Below are positions 36,352-46,039 of a DNA stretch of 64,000 nt, piece by piece. Under the pieces are notes generated by a model. It was not told the origin of the DNA. It made no database searches and was given only the letters and a program-made list of their open reading frames with translations. The position numbers were made by a program, and so were the translations under genes. Position 1 is the first letter of the stretch. Each line of letters begins with the position of its first letter. The DNA is from Pseudotabrizicola sp. (GTDB lineage Bacteria > Pseudomonadota > Alphaproteobacteria > Rhodobacterales > Rhodobacteraceae): the NCBI RefSeq assembly GCF_030656345.1, contig NZ_JAUSNR010000056.1:79110-143109 (forward strand). The letters are read 5' to 3'.

Positions 36352-37866
36352 ATGGTCGCCAAAGCCTACACAGTGGCATTTGAAGGGGCAGAGGCGCGTC
36401 TGGTCGAGGTGCAATGCGCCGTGTCGCCCGGCATGCCCGGATTTTCCATCGTCGGCCTGCCCGATAAGGCGGTGTCCGAAGCGAAAGAGCGGGTGCGCGC
36501 TGCGCTCAGCGCGATGTCCATCGCGTTGCCGACCAAGAAGATCACCATCAACCTGTCGCCCGCCGACCTGCCGAAAGAAGGGTCGCATTTCGACCTCCCC
36601 ATCGCGCTGGCCCTTCTGGCCGCGCTCGACATCATCCCGAAGGATGAGGTCGAAGGCACGGTGGCACTGGGCGAGTTGTCCCTCGATGGCCGGTTGATCG
36701 CAGTGATCGGCGCACTGCCCGCCGCAATGGCCGCCGCAGAAAGTGACCGCGCCCTGTTGTGCCCGCGCGCCTGCGGGGCCGAAGCGGCCTGGGTCGGGGC
36801 CACCGAAGTGCTCGCCGCCACCTCGCTGGATGAAGTGGTCCGCCACTACACCGGCCAATGCCCGCTGCCCCCGGCCGAGGCGGGCGAGGTGCTGCCCCGC
36901 AGCGGCGGCCGCGATCTGGCCGAGGTAAAGGGGCAGGAACGCGCCAAACGCGCGCTGGAAATCGCCGCCGCAGGTCGCCACCATATGCTGATGGTCGGCA
37001 CGCCGGGCTCTGGCAAATCCATGCTGGCAGCGCGGCTGCCGGGAATCCTGCCACCCTTGTCGGCGGTCGAGGCGCTGGAAACTTCGATGATCCACTCGCT
37101 GGCCGGGCTGTTGACCGAAGGCGGCATTTCGCGTGACCGCCCGTTCCGCGAACCGCATCACACGGCGTCGATGGCGGCAATTGTGGGCGGCGGCAAAGGC
37201 GCAAAACCGGGGGAAATCAGCCTTGCGCATAACGGTGTGCTGTTTCTCGACGAATTCCCCGAATTCCCAAGACAGGTGCTGGAAACCCTGCGCCAGCCGA
37301 TTGAAACCGGCGAGGTGATGGTGGCCCGCGCCAATGCCCATATCCGCTACCCCTGCCGCTTCCTGCTGCTGGCCGCCGCCAACCCCTGCCGCTGCGGCTA
37401 CCTGTCCGACCCGGCCCGCGCCTGCGCCAAAGCGCCGCTGTGTGGCGATGACTATCTGGGCCGGATCTCAGGGCCCCTGATGGACCGCTTCGATCTGCGC
37501 GTCGACGTGCCCCCGGTCGCCTATGCCGACCTCGACCTGCCGGCGACAGGCGAAACCTCCGCCACCATCTCCGCCCGCGTGGCCGCCGCCCGCAGCCTGC
37601 AATCGATGCGATATGCCGATGACGAGACGCTGCGCGTCAACGCCGATCTGGAAGGCAGACGCCTGGAAGAGGTCGCAACCCCCGACCCGGAGGGTCGCGC
37701 CCTGATCGCCCGCGTCGCCGAACGCATGGGCCTGACCGCACGGGGCTACCACCGCGTGCTGCGCGTCGCCCGCACCATCGCCGATCTGGACGGATCAGAA
37801 CAGGTCCGCCTGCCGCATGTGGCCGAGGCGATCAGCTACCGCTTTGCGGTGGGCGCAAAACCATAG
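36352..37866 (+). CDS. comM: YifB/ComM-family Mg-chelatase-like AAA+ ATPase
   Basis: 504 residues, full length. A Lon-like N-domain (YTVAFEGAEARLVEVQCAVSPGMPGFSIVGLPDKAV, seen in parts such as PGMPGFSIVGLPDKAVSEAKERV) is followed by the AAA+ core with Walker A GTPGSGKSMLAARLPGILPP, Walker B LFLDEFPEFPR, and the zinc-like CRCGYLSDPARACAKAPLCGDDY region. ComM is a branch-migration helicase acting in natural transformation. A CtrA-like box lies upstream, as for recipient-side DNA uptake genes in Rhodobacter. Monocistronic, converging with gshB. Confidence 0.94.
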   Translation: MVAKAYTVAFEGAEARLVEVQCAVSPGMPGFSIVGLPDKAVSEAKERVRAALSAMSIALPTKKITINLSPADLPKEGSHFDLPIALALLAALDIIPKDEVEGTVALGELSLDGRLIAVIGALPAAMAAAESDRALLCPRACGAEAAWVGATEVLAATSLDEVVRHYTGQCPLPPAEAGEVLPRSGGRDLAEVKGQERAKRALEIAAAGRHHMLMVGTPGSGKSMLAARLPGILPPLSAVEALETSMIHSLAGLLTEGGISRDRPFREPHHTASMAAIVGGGKGAKPGEISLAHNGVLFLDEFPEFPRQVLETLRQPIETGEVMVARANAHIRYPCRFLLLAAANPCRCGYLSDPARACAKAPLCGDDYLGRISGPLMDRFDLRVDVPPVAYADLDLPATGETSATISARVAAARSLQSMRYADDETLRVNADLEGRRLEEVATPDPEGRALIARVAERMGLTARGYHRVLRVARTIADLDGSEQVRLPHVAEAISYRFAVGAKP

Positions 37867-37876
37867 CCCCACCGCA

Positions 37877-37958
37877 GGACAAATTTTCTGCGAAAATTTC
37901 CGTCGCCCTGCCGTCTGATGCCCCGCCAACACCCCGAATTTTCGCAGAAAATTCGTCC
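37877..37958. repeat. 22-base inverted repeat made of two nested palindromes between comM and gshB
   Basis: Arms 37877-37898 and 37937-37958 match at 21 of 22 positions. Each arm itself contains AATTTTC-TGC-GAAAATT, a 17-base palindrome with a 3-base centre. It lies between convergent genes, AT-rich against a GC-rich background. Could be a bidirectional 3'-end structure or a protein-binding element. Confidence 0.75.
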
Positions 37959-38008
37959 CGACATTTCACCCGCGCCAGCCAAATGACGGCAGTCACACCA
38001 AAGGCGCG

Positions 38009-38953
38009 CTAAGCCGCCCGTCTGGCCTCGACCACTTCCCATATCCGGGCCGCCGTATTGGTCCCGTCAAACCGCTCCAGCTCCTGAATGCCGGTGGGAG
38101 AGGTCACGTTGATCTCGGTCAGCCAGTCCCCGATCACATCGATGCCGACAAAGATCTGCCCGTTGTCGCGCAGCACTGGCCCAATCACAGCACAAATTTC
38201 CAGATCGCGCGCGGTCAGCCCCACCTGCTCGGGCCGCCCCCCCGCATGCATGTTCGACCGGGTCTCCCCCTCCTGCGGCACCCGGTTGATCGCCCCCACC
38301 GGCTCGCCGTTCACCAAAATTACCCGCTTGTCCCCGGCCGCCACCGCCGGCAAAAACTTCTGCACGATCAACGGTTCGCGGTTCATGCCGGTGAACATCT
38401 CATGCAGACTGGCCAGATTGCGGTCGTTCGGGTCCAGCCGGAACACCCCCGCGCCGCCATTGCCGTACAAAGGCTTCAGAATGATATCGCCATGCCGCGC
38501 CTTGAACGCCCGGATCGTCGCCAGATCCCGGGCAATTGCCGTCGGCGGGGTCAGGTGCGGGAAACGCAGCACCAACAGCTTTTCCGGAAAATTCCGCACC
38601 CAGAACGGATCATTTACCACCAAGGTCTTCGGATGGATCATCTCCAGCAGATGGGTCGTGGTGATATAGCCCATGTCGAATGGCGGATCCTGGCGCAGCC
38701 AGACCACATCCATGTCAGACAGATCGACCTCAACCTCAGGCCCGAAACTCACATGATTGCCAAGCTCGCGCCGCAGCTCAATCCAGAACCCCCGCGCCAT
38801 GACCCGGCCCTCGACAAAGGCCAGCCGGTCCGGCGGGTAATAGAACAACGCATGCCCCCGCGCCTGCGCTTCAAGCGCGATGCGAAACGTGCTGTCGGCA
38901 TTGATATTGACAGATCCGATAGGGTCCATCTGCAGGGCAACCTTAAGCGGCAT
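38009..38953 (-). CDS. gshB: Glutathione synthetase
   Basis: 314 residues. ATP-grasp enzyme that joins gamma-glutamylcysteine and glycine. The start [23 protein letters not shown] is the standard GshB opening, followed by [39 protein letters not shown] (ATP-grasp glycine loop) and [22 protein letters not shown] 38953 was chosen because GGAGG lies 7 bases upstream. Neighbouring yraN and rsmI on the same strand are the usual alphaproteobacterial order. Confidence 0.97.
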   Translation of the reverse strand: MPLKVALQMDPIGSVNINADSTFRIALEAQARGHALFYYPPDRLAFVEGRVMARGFWIELRRELGNHVSFGPEVEVDLSDMDVVWLRQDPPFDMGYITTTHLLEMIHPKTLVVNDPFWVRNFPEKLLVLRFPHLTPPTAIARDLATIRAFKARHGDIILKPLYGNGGAGVFRLDPNDRNLASLHEMFTGMNREPLIVQKFLPAVAAGDKRVILVNGEPVGAINRVPQEGETRSNMHAGGRPEQVGLTARDLEICAVIGPVLRDNGQIFVGIDVIGDWLTEINVTSPTGIQELERFDGTNTAARIWEVVEARRAA

Positions 38954-39010
38954 TGGCAATCCTCCGTGATTGCCGCAGCATTGGCGCAAAGCGCAGAAAG
39001 ATGCAAACTG

Positions 39011-39364
39011 TCAGGCGGCGAACGCGTTTTCCAACACCTTGATCCGGCCAGTCCCGTCGACGAGCGCCACATCAAACCGCACAGGGGTCAGCGATCCCGC
39101 AGGTTCCTTACCGATAAAGCACTCGGCCGACGCATAAATCCGCGCCATCTGCCGGGGCGTCACCCGCTCTGCGGCGATCGCATGGCTGCGGGCCTGCTTG
39201 ACCTCGATGAAAATCACCTCTGTTCCGTCACGGGCAATCAGATCGATCTCACCGCCCGGGCCGCGCCAGCGCCGGGCAACCACCTGCCGGCCGGACCGGT
39301 CATAGAATTGTGCAACCTGATCTTCCGCCGAAACTCCGGCATAATAGCTTGTGCGTCCGCTCAT
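39011..39364 (-). CDS. YraN/UPF0102-family nuclease-like protein
   Basis: 117 residues from ATG 39364 (AGGA upstream). The restriction-endonuclease-like core has GGEIDLIARDGTEVIFIEVKQA, which contains the E...D...E-x-K arrangement of nuclease catalytic sites. UPF0102 proteins are of unknown function, and conserved between rsmI and gshB in many Proteobacteria. It lies 54 bases after the rsmI stop. Confidence 0.9.
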   Translation of the reverse strand: MSGRTSYYAGVSAEDQVAQFYDRSGRQVVARRWRGPGGEIDLIARDGTEVIFIEVKQARSHAIAAERVTPRQMARIYASAECFIGKEPAGSLTPVRFDVALVDGTGRIKVLENAFAA

Positions 39365-39418
39365 CCCGCATCCTTTCGTGACCAATTCCACCCATCAGCA
39401 GGCCAAAACACCCGCCAG

Positions 39419-40327
39419 TCAGCCATCCTTCCCCGTCCGGGCCCGCGACAGCGCAAGCTGATAGACCTCGCGCCTCGGCACGCCATAGGCATCGGCAATC
39501 GCCGCAGCTGCATCCTTGATCGACATGCTGTCCATTGCACGGTCAAGCGCCGCTTCGACCGTCCCGGCATCGGCCTGCACTTCTGCCCCGCGGTCGATCA
39601 GCAACACGATTTCGCCCTTCACATCCCGCCCGTCATAGGCTGTCACCAGATCTGCCAGCGTGCCGCGGGTCACTTCTTCAAACCGTTTCGTCAGTTCCCG
39701 GCACACCACCGCCTGTCTCTCTTCCCCGAACACTCGCACACATTCACCTAATGTTTCGATAATGCGTTTCGGACTTTCATACAAAATAACCGTCGCCTGG
39801 GTCCGCACCAGCCCGTCCAGGAACCTGCGCCGCCCCGCCTTGGCCGAGGGCGGGAAGCCCGCGAACAAGAATCGGTCTGACGGCAGGCCCGATACGGTCA
39901 GCGCGCACAGCACCGCCGATGCGCCGGGGGCGGCCAGCACCGGCAGGTCTTCTGCAATCGCCGCCCGGGCCAGCCCGAATCCGGGGTCAGAAATCAGCGG
40001 GGTTCCCGCTTCTGACGCATAGACCACCGATTTGCCCTCGCTCAGCGCCCGCATCAGCCGGGGCAGGGCCTGCGCCTCATTATGCTCATGATAGGGCACG
40101 AGGGCCCGGTCTTTCAGCGCCACCCCGTGGATCTCCATCAGGTGGCGCAGACTGCGGGTGTCTTCTGCGGCCAGCACATCTGCCCCGGCCAGCAGGTCCA
40201 GCGCCCGCAGGGTGATATCGCGCGCAGCCCCGATCGGGGTTGCGATGAAATACAGCCCCGGCGGAATCTCGCGTGCGGCGGCCTGATGCCGGTCAATTTG
40301 GACGGAGTTCTCGCTTTCGGCTGTCAT
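39419..40327 (-). CDS. rsmI: 16S rRNA (cytidine-1402-2'-O)-methyltransferase
   Basis: 302 residues. SAM-dependent methyltransferase of the tetrapyrrole-methylase fold that modifies C1402 of 16S rRNA. Characteristic parts: GLYFIATPIGAARDITLRAL, AEDTRSLRHLMEIHG, YHEHNEAQALPRL, SEAGTPLISDPGF and FLFAGFPPSAKAGRRRFL. ATG 40327 with AGGA 9 bases upstream. Divergent from the LpoA-like lipoprotein gene, a classic adjacency. Confidence 0.96.
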   Translation of the reverse strand: MTAESENSVQIDRHQAAAREIPPGLYFIATPIGAARDITLRALDLLAGADVLAAEDTRSLRHLMEIHGVALKDRALVPYHEHNEAQALPRLMRALSEGKSVVYASEAGTPLISDPGFGLARAAIAEDLPVLAAPGASAVLCALTVSGLPSDRFLFAGFPPSAKAGRRRFLDGLVRTQATVILYESPKRIIETLGECVRVFGEERQAVVCRELTKRFEEVTRGTLADLVTAYDGRDVKGEIVLLIDRGAEVQADAGTVEAALDRAMDSMSIKDAAAAIADAYGVPRREVYQLALSRARTGKDG

Positions 40328-40414
40328 CGTGCTGGTCCTGACAAGTTTACTTCGTCGGTCATTGCCCGTAAGTTCAGCCTTCAACGCTGCGCCGTTCGGG
40401 AAGAGGAAGTCCAT

Positions 40415-41587
40415 ATGTTGTCTGTTATACGCCGGGCCCGCAAGTCGCTGGGTCATGCGGCCCTTGCCTTGGCTGCGATGGCCCTTGCCGCCTGTCAGCC
40501 CGCCGGTGGCCCGGGTGGCGCGGTGGTTGATTCGTCAGCTCCGGTGATCGTGGCGCTGCTGGTGCCCTCAGGCTCGGGTCAGGCCAGTGATGAGCTGCTG
40601 GCGCGCTCCTTGCAGAATGCCGCCCGTCTGGCGATCACCGATCTGGGCACCAACCGGATCGACCTGCGGGTCTACAACACCGCCGGTCAGCCCGCGACGG
40701 CGCAGGCCATGACCACCCGCGCCATTGACGAAGGAGCCAGAATCATCCTCGGCCCGGTCTTCGCGCAAGAGGCGAATGCCGCCGGCGCTGCGGCACGGGC
40801 ACGTGGCATCAATGTTCTGGCGTTTTCCAACAACCCCGATATTGCCGGCGGCAATGTCTTCATCCTTGGCCAGACCTTCGGCAACACCGCCGACCGGCTG
40901 GCCGGCTATGCCGTGCGCAATGGCAAAAGCCGGATCATGGTGGTGCATGACCAGAACACTGCCGGCCAGCTGGGCCGCCGGGCGATCGAACAGGGCGTGG
41001 CCCGGGCCGGCGGCTCGGTGGTCGCGGTCGGGTCTTACGAATTCTCGCAAAACGGCGTGCTGTCTGCCGCACCGCGCATTGCTGCGACCGCGCGCGACAA
41101 CAATGCCGACGCGGTATTCCTGACCGCCGATACGGCGGGGGCGCTGCCACTGGTAAGCCAGATTCTGGCCGACAATGGGCTCTCGCCTTCGGTGACCCAG
41201 TTCATCGGACTGACCCGCTGGGACATTCCGCAAGCAACGCTTGGCCTGCCGGGTGTGCAGGGCGGCTGGTTTGCCCTGCCCGATCCGGCGCGCTATCAGC
41301 AGTATCAGAACCGCTATCAAGCCGCCTTCGGCGAGCCGCCGCATCCGATTTCCGGCCTTGCCTATGACGGTATCGCCGCCATCGGGGCCTTGCTGAAACA
41401 GGGCCGCACCACAGACCTGAACGCACAGGCACTGACTCAGGCCGCCGGTTTTGTCGGGGTCAACGGCATCTTCCGCCTGCGCTCTGACGGGCAGAACGAA
41501 CGCGGGCTGGCCGTGGCCCAGATCCGCAACAATCAGGTCGTGATCATCGACGCTGCGCCGCGCAGCTTCGGCGGCTTCGGGTCATAA
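40415..41587 (+). CDS. Penicillin-binding protein activator, LppC/LpoA-like lipoprotein
   Basis: 390 residues. A lipoprotein signal ends MALAAC (lipid-modified Cys near residue 25), followed by a periplasmic-binding-protein type I fold: VIVALLVPSGSGQASDEL, ARIILGPVFAQEANAAG, NVLAFSNNPDIAGGNVFILG. In enterobacteria LpoA stimulates PBP1a; this shorter alphaproteobacterial form lacks the N-terminal TPR-like domain, and the exact partner is unproved. ATG 40415 with AGAGGA about 8 bases upstream. Followed by glnD after 10 bases. Confidence 0.9.
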   Translation: MLSVIRRARKSLGHAALALAAMALAACQPAGGPGGAVVDSSAPVIVALLVPSGSGQASDELLARSLQNAARLAITDLGTNRIDLRVYNTAGQPATAQAMTTRAIDEGARIILGPVFAQEANAAGAAARARGINVLAFSNNPDIAGGNVFILGQTFGNTADRLAGYAVRNGKSRIMVVHDQNTAGQLGRRAIEQGVARAGGSVVAVGSYEFSQNGVLSAAPRIAATARDNNADAVFLTADTAGALPLVSQILADNGLSPSVTQFIGLTRWDIPQATLGLPGVQGGWFALPDPARYQQYQNRYQAAFGEPPHPISGLAYDGIAAIGALLKQGRTTDLNAQALTQAAGFVGVNGIFRLRSDGQNERGLAVAQIRNNQVVIIDAAPRSFGGFGS

Positions 41588-41597
41588 GGCCAGACCC

Positions 41598-44411
41598 GTG
41601 GCGCGCACCGCCGCCACCCGATCGCCCCTTGCGGGCGCAGCCCCCGCCTTGGCTGCGCCCGACATGCTTTTGCCACCCGACCAGATCATCGACACCGCCG
41701 CCTGTCTGGCGGCCATCGCGCAAGAGCTGAAAACCACCAGCCCCGCCGCCCCTGACAGCCGGGAACAGCGCAGCATCGCGGTCCGCCACCTGGCGCAGGT
41801 GCGGGCGCGCGGCAATGCCGCTCTGGCCGAGGCGTTTCTTGCGCGTCCGCGCGACGCCCGCGCGCTGGTGCTGGGCCAGTCGGTGCTGACCGACGGGCTG
41901 GTGCGCATCGTGCTGCACGTGGCCTGCCACTGGCTGCACCCGCTGCCCAACCCCACCGAATCGGAGCGCATCGCCGTGGTCGCCGTCGGCGGTTATGGTC
42001 GGGCCGAGATGGCCCCGGCATCAGATGTCGACCTGCTGTTCCTGACCCCGTGGAAAACCACGCCCTGGGCTGAAAGCGTGGTCGAATCCATGCTGTACAT
42101 GCTGTGGGACCTGAAGCTGAAGGTCGGCCACGCGACCCGTACCGTCAAGGACTGCATCCGTCTGGGGCGCGAGGATATCACCATCCGCACCGCCCTTCTG
42201 GAACATCGCTTTATTGCCGGATACGAGCCGCTGGCGACGGATCTTGGCGACAGGCTCTGGTCCGATCTGTTCCGCAACACCGGCCCGGAATTCATCGAGG
42301 CCAAACTCGCCGAACGCGCCGAACGCCACAAACGTCAGGGCGGGCAGCGCTATGTGCTGGAACCCAATGTCAAAGAGGGCAAGGGGGGCCTGCGCGATCT
42401 GCAGACCCTGTACTGGATCGGCAAATACCTGCACCGCGTGCCCGCCGCGCGCGAGCTGGTGGCCATCGGCCTGTTCCGCCCCGAAGAATACGACACCTTC
42501 CGCACCGCCGAGGAATTCCTCTGGGCCGTGCGCTGCCATCTGCACTACATCACCGGCCGCGCCATGGACCAGCTGACCTTCGACCTGCAGGTCGAGGTTG
42601 CCGAACGCATGGGCTACCGCGATGCAAATGGGCGCCGCGCGGTGGAAATCTTCATGCAGGACTACTTCCGCCACGCCACCCGCGTCGGCGAGCTGACCCG
42701 CATCTTCCTCACCGAACTCGAAGCCCGCCACGCCAAGCCCGAGGCCAGCCTGTTCGGCATCTTCAAGCGCAAGAAACGCGTGCGCGACGGCTACCGGCTG
42801 GTGCAGGGCCGCATCGACGTGATCGACGAGGTCGCCTTCCTGACCGACCCGCTGAACCTGCTGCAGATCTTCGAAGAAGCCCTGCGCACAGGCTACCTGC
42901 TGCACCCCAATGTCATGCGGATGATCGCAGCCAACCTGTCGCTGATCGACGACACGGTGCGCGACAACCCCGAAGCGGTGCGCCTGTTCACCGACATGCT
43001 GCTCAAACACGGCAACCCGGAACGTGCCTTGCGCCGTATGAACGAGTTGGGCGTGCTGGGCGCCTTCATCCCGGAGTTTGAACGCATCGTCGCGATGATG
43101 CAGTTCAACGTCTACCACCATTACACTGTGGACGAACACATCATCCAATGCGTCAGCGTTCTGGCCCAGATCGAACGCGGCGAGCTGATCGAGGAACTGC
43201 CCGTCGCCTCCGGCATCCTCAACGCCGGAATCAACCGCAAGGTGCTGTATGTGGCCCTCTTGCTGCATGATATCGGCAAGGGCCGGCCAGAGGATCATTC
43301 GATCATCGGCGCGCAGATGGCCCGCCGCATCGCCCCCCGCCTTGGGCTGACGCATGACGAAACCGAAACCGTAGAATGGCTGGTGCGCTATCATCTGCTG
43401 ATGTCCGATGTCGCGCAAAAGCGTGACATTGGCGATCCGCGCACGCTGCGCGACTTTGCCAAGGCGGTGAAAACCCGCAAACGGCTGGATCTGCTGACCG
43501 TGCTGACCGTCTGCGACATCCGCGGCGTCGGCCCCGGCACCTGGAACAACTGGAAAGCCATGCTGCTGCGCCGGTTGTATCATGAAACCGCCGAGGCGCT
43601 GGAAAACGGGCTGGAAAACGTCAACCGCACCAAGCGCGAGGCCGAGGGCAAGAAAGCCCTGCGCGAAGCGCTGTCCGATTGGCCGCAAGCCGATATCCGC
43701 GCCGAACTGGCCCGGCACTACGCCCCCTATTGGCAGGGCCTGCCGACAGAGACCCAAGCCGTTTTCGCCCGCCTGCTGCGCGGTCTGGCCGATGACGAGA
43801 TTCGTATCGACCTGCACCCCGAACCCGACCGCGATGCCACCCGCGCTGCCTTTGCGCTGGCCGATCATCCGGGCATCTTCTCACGCCTTGCAGGTGCCTT
43901 GGCGCTGGTGGGGGCCAACGTCGTCGACGCCCGCACCTATACGTCGAAAGACGGCTATGCCACGGCGGTGTTCTGGGTGCAGGACGCCGACGGCAAACCC
44001 TATGATGAAGCCCGCCTGCCCCGCCTGCGCAGCATGATCGAGAAAACCCTGCGCGGTGAGGTTGTGGCCCGCGACGCCCTGAAAGACCGTGACAAGGTGA
44101 AAAAGCGCGAAAGCGAATTCCGCTTTCCGACCCATGTCATATTCGACAACGAAGGGTCAGACATCTACACCATCATCGAGGTGGATACCCGCGACCGCCC
44201 CGGCCTGCTGTATGATCTGACCCGCACGCTGGCCAACAACAACATCTATATTGCCAGCGCCGTCATCGCGACCTATGGCGCACAGGTGGTCGACAGCTTT
44301 TACGTCAAGGATATGTTCGGGTTGAAAATGCATTCCAAACCCAAGCAGGACGCACTGGAAAAAAAGCTGCGCCAGGCCATCATCGAAGGCAGGGAACGGG
44401 CAACGCAATGA
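41598..44411 (+). CDS. glnD: Bifunctional uridylyltransferase/uridylyl-removing enzyme (PII)
   Basis: 937 residues, the nitrogen sensor that adds or removes UMP on PII proteins according to glutamine. The nucleotidyltransferase domain has VAVGGYGRAEMAPASDVDLLFLT; the HD domain shows LLLHDIGKGRPEDHS near residues 555-570; two ACT domains end the protein (HPGIFSRLAGALALVGANVVDART and TRDRPGLLYDLTRTLANNNIYI). GTG start at 41598. The stop overlaps murJ by four bases (ATGA). Confidence 0.97.
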   Translation: MARTAATRSPLAGAAPALAAPDMLLPPDQIIDTAACLAAIAQELKTTSPAAPDSREQRSIAVRHLAQVRARGNAALAEAFLARPRDARALVLGQSVLTDGLVRIVLHVACHWLHPLPNPTESERIAVVAVGGYGRAEMAPASDVDLLFLTPWKTTPWAESVVESMLYMLWDLKLKVGHATRTVKDCIRLGREDITIRTALLEHRFIAGYEPLATDLGDRLWSDLFRNTGPEFIEAKLAERAERHKRQGGQRYVLEPNVKEGKGGLRDLQTLYWIGKYLHRVPAARELVAIGLFRPEEYDTFRTAEEFLWAVRCHLHYITGRAMDQLTFDLQVEVAERMGYRDANGRRAVEIFMQDYFRHATRVGELTRIFLTELEARHAKPEASLFGIFKRKKRVRDGYRLVQGRIDVIDEVAFLTDPLNLLQIFEEALRTGYLLHPNVMRMIAANLSLIDDTVRDNPEAVRLFTDMLLKHGNPERALRRMNELGVLGAFIPEFERIVAMMQFNVYHHYTVDEHIIQCVSVLAQIERGELIEELPVASGILNAGINRKVLYVALLLHDIGKGRPEDHSIIGAQMARRIAPRLGLTHDETETVEWLVRYHLLMSDVAQKRDIGDPRTLRDFAKAVKTRKRLDLLTVLTVCDIRGVGPGTWNNWKAMLLRRLYHETAEALENGLENVNRTKREAEGKKALREALSDWPQADIRAELARHYAPYWQGLPTETQAVFARLLRGLADDEIRIDLHPEPDRDATRAAFALADHPGIFSRLAGALALVGANVVDARTYTSKDGYATAVFWVQDADGKPYDEARLPRLRSMIEKTLRGEVVARDALKDRDKVKKRESEFRFPTHVIFDNEGSDIYTIIEVDTRDRPGLLYDLTRTLANNNIYIASAVIATYGAQVVDSFYVKDMFGLKMHSKPKQDALEKKLRQAIIEGRERATQ

Positions 44412-45955
44412 AACCGATCCGGCTGATCCGCTCGATCATGGTGGTCGGCGGCTGGACGCTGCTGTCACGCGGTGCTGGCTTTGCCCGTGATATCATGATG
44501 GCAGCCTATCTGGGTGCCGGCCCGGTGGCAGAGGCGTTTCTGATCGCCTTTTCCCTGCCCAACATGTTCCGCCGCTTCTTTGCCGAAGGCGCTTTTAACA
44601 TGGCCTTCGTGCCAATGTTCTCCAAAAAGCTGGAAGGCGGCGAAGATGCCAAGGGCTTTGCCCGCGATGCATTTTCCGGACTGGCGGGGATTCTGATCGT
44701 GTTCTCATTGCTGGGCACCCTGGCAATGCCCTGGCTGGTCTGGGCCATGGCATCGGGCTTTGCCGGTGACGAACGCTTTGATCTGGCGGTGCTGTATGGC
44801 CGGATCGGGTTTTCCTACATCCTGTTCATCAGCCTTGTGGCGCTGCTGTCCGGCGTGCTGAACGCCTTTGGCCGCTTTACCGAGGCATCTTTCGTGCCGG
44901 TGCTGATGAACCTGATGTTCATTGCCTCAATGCTGCTGGCCGACCGTTTCGGCTGGGATATGGGCCTGACCCTTGCATGGACGGTGCCGCTGACCGGCGT
45001 TGCGCAATTCGCCTTCACATGGTGGTCTGCGGCGCGCATGGGCTTTGCGCTGGTGCCAACATGGCCGAAAATGACGCCAGAGCTGAAACGCCTGTTCATC
45101 ATCGCCGCGCCTGCCGTGCTGGCGGGGGGCGTCATCCAGATCAACCTGCTGGTGGGCCGTCAGGTCGCCAGCTTTACCGAAGGCGCGGTGGCGTGGCTGT
45201 CCTATGCCGACCGCCTGTATCAGCTGCCGCTTGGCGTGGTCGGCATTGCCATCGGCACCGTGCTGCTGCCCGATCTGTCGCGCCGCCTGCGCGCAGGCGA
45301 TGCGCAGGGCGGGCGGGACAGCTTCAACCGGGGCACAGAATTTGCGCTGGCGCTGACCTTTCCGGCGGCGGTGGCGCTGGTGGTGATTGCCATGCCGCTG
45401 TGCGCCGTGCTGTTCCAGCGCGGGGCCTTCGGCCCGGATGATACCGCCAATACCGCGATGGCGCTCGCCGCCTACGGGCTGGGCCTGCCCGCCTTTGTGT
45501 TCCAGAAGGTGCTGCAACCGCTGTATTACGCGCGTGAAGATACCAGGCGCCCGTTCCGCTATGCCGTGATCTGCATGATCGTGAACGCGCTGATCGCCAT
45601 CGGGCTGATGCCGGTGATCGGCTTTGTCGCGGCGGCGCTGGCCACCACGCTGTCGGCCTGGGTGATGGTCTGGCAGCTGTGGCGCGGCAGTCGCGGCATG
45701 GGGCCAGAGGCGCAGTTTGACCCCCGCTTCCGCGCCCGGTCATGGCGGATACTGCTGGCGTCCTTTGCCATGGGTCTGGTGCTGTTTGGCATGATGACCG
45801 CCCTTGGCCCGATGCTGGGCACACCCGGGCTGCGCTATCTGGGACTGGCGCTGCTGATCGGCGCAGGCATCGTCAGCTATTTCGCCATCGGCACCCTGAT
45901 CGGCGCGTTCCGGCTGTCGGATTTCAGGTCGGCCCTGCGCCGCAAATCGGGCTGA
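44408..45955 (+). CDS. murJ: Lipid II flippase MurJ
   Basis: 515 residues, about 14 membrane helices, MOP/MATE-like fold that flips lipid II during peptidoglycan synthesis. LLSRGAGFARDIMMAAYLGAGPVAEAFLIAFSLPNMFRRFFAEGAFN (parts: SRGAGFARDIMMAAYLG, FSLPNMFRRFFAEGAFN) is the MviN/MurJ hallmark, with LYQLPLGVVGIAIGTVLLPDLS and KVLQPLYYAREDTRRPF further on. Coupled to glnD by ATGA overlap, the usual alphaproteobacterial order. Confidence 0.97.
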   Translation: MKPIRLIRSIMVVGGWTLLSRGAGFARDIMMAAYLGAGPVAEAFLIAFSLPNMFRRFFAEGAFNMAFVPMFSKKLEGGEDAKGFARDAFSGLAGILIVFSLLGTLAMPWLVWAMASGFAGDERFDLAVLYGRIGFSYILFISLVALLSGVLNAFGRFTEASFVPVLMNLMFIASMLLADRFGWDMGLTLAWTVPLTGVAQFAFTWWSAARMGFALVPTWPKMTPELKRLFIIAAPAVLAGGVIQINLLVGRQVASFTEGAVAWLSYADRLYQLPLGVVGIAIGTVLLPDLSRRLRAGDAQGGRDSFNRGTEFALALTFPAAVALVVIAMPLCAVLFQRGAFGPDDTANTAMALAAYGLGLPAFVFQKVLQPLYYAREDTRRPFRYAVICMIVNALIAIGLMPVIGFVAAALATTLSAWVMVWQLWRGSRGMGPEAQFDPRFRARSWRILLASFAMGLVLFGMMTALGPMLGTPGLRYLGLALLIGAGIVSYFAIGTLIGAFRLSDFRSALRRKSG

Positions 45956-46039
45956 CGAGCTCAAAGCTTAAGAGTTCATCAAAGTCAAAAACAACCCTTT
46001 GAATTCATTGGGTCGGCACCCCCGTAATACAGGTCGAAG

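Noticed and set aside
42021..43868. Long minus-strand frame opposite glnD
   Set aside because: A 600-codon antisense frame created by GC-rich third positions; glnD on the plus strand is complete with all catalytic motifs, and the antisense frame shows no domain.
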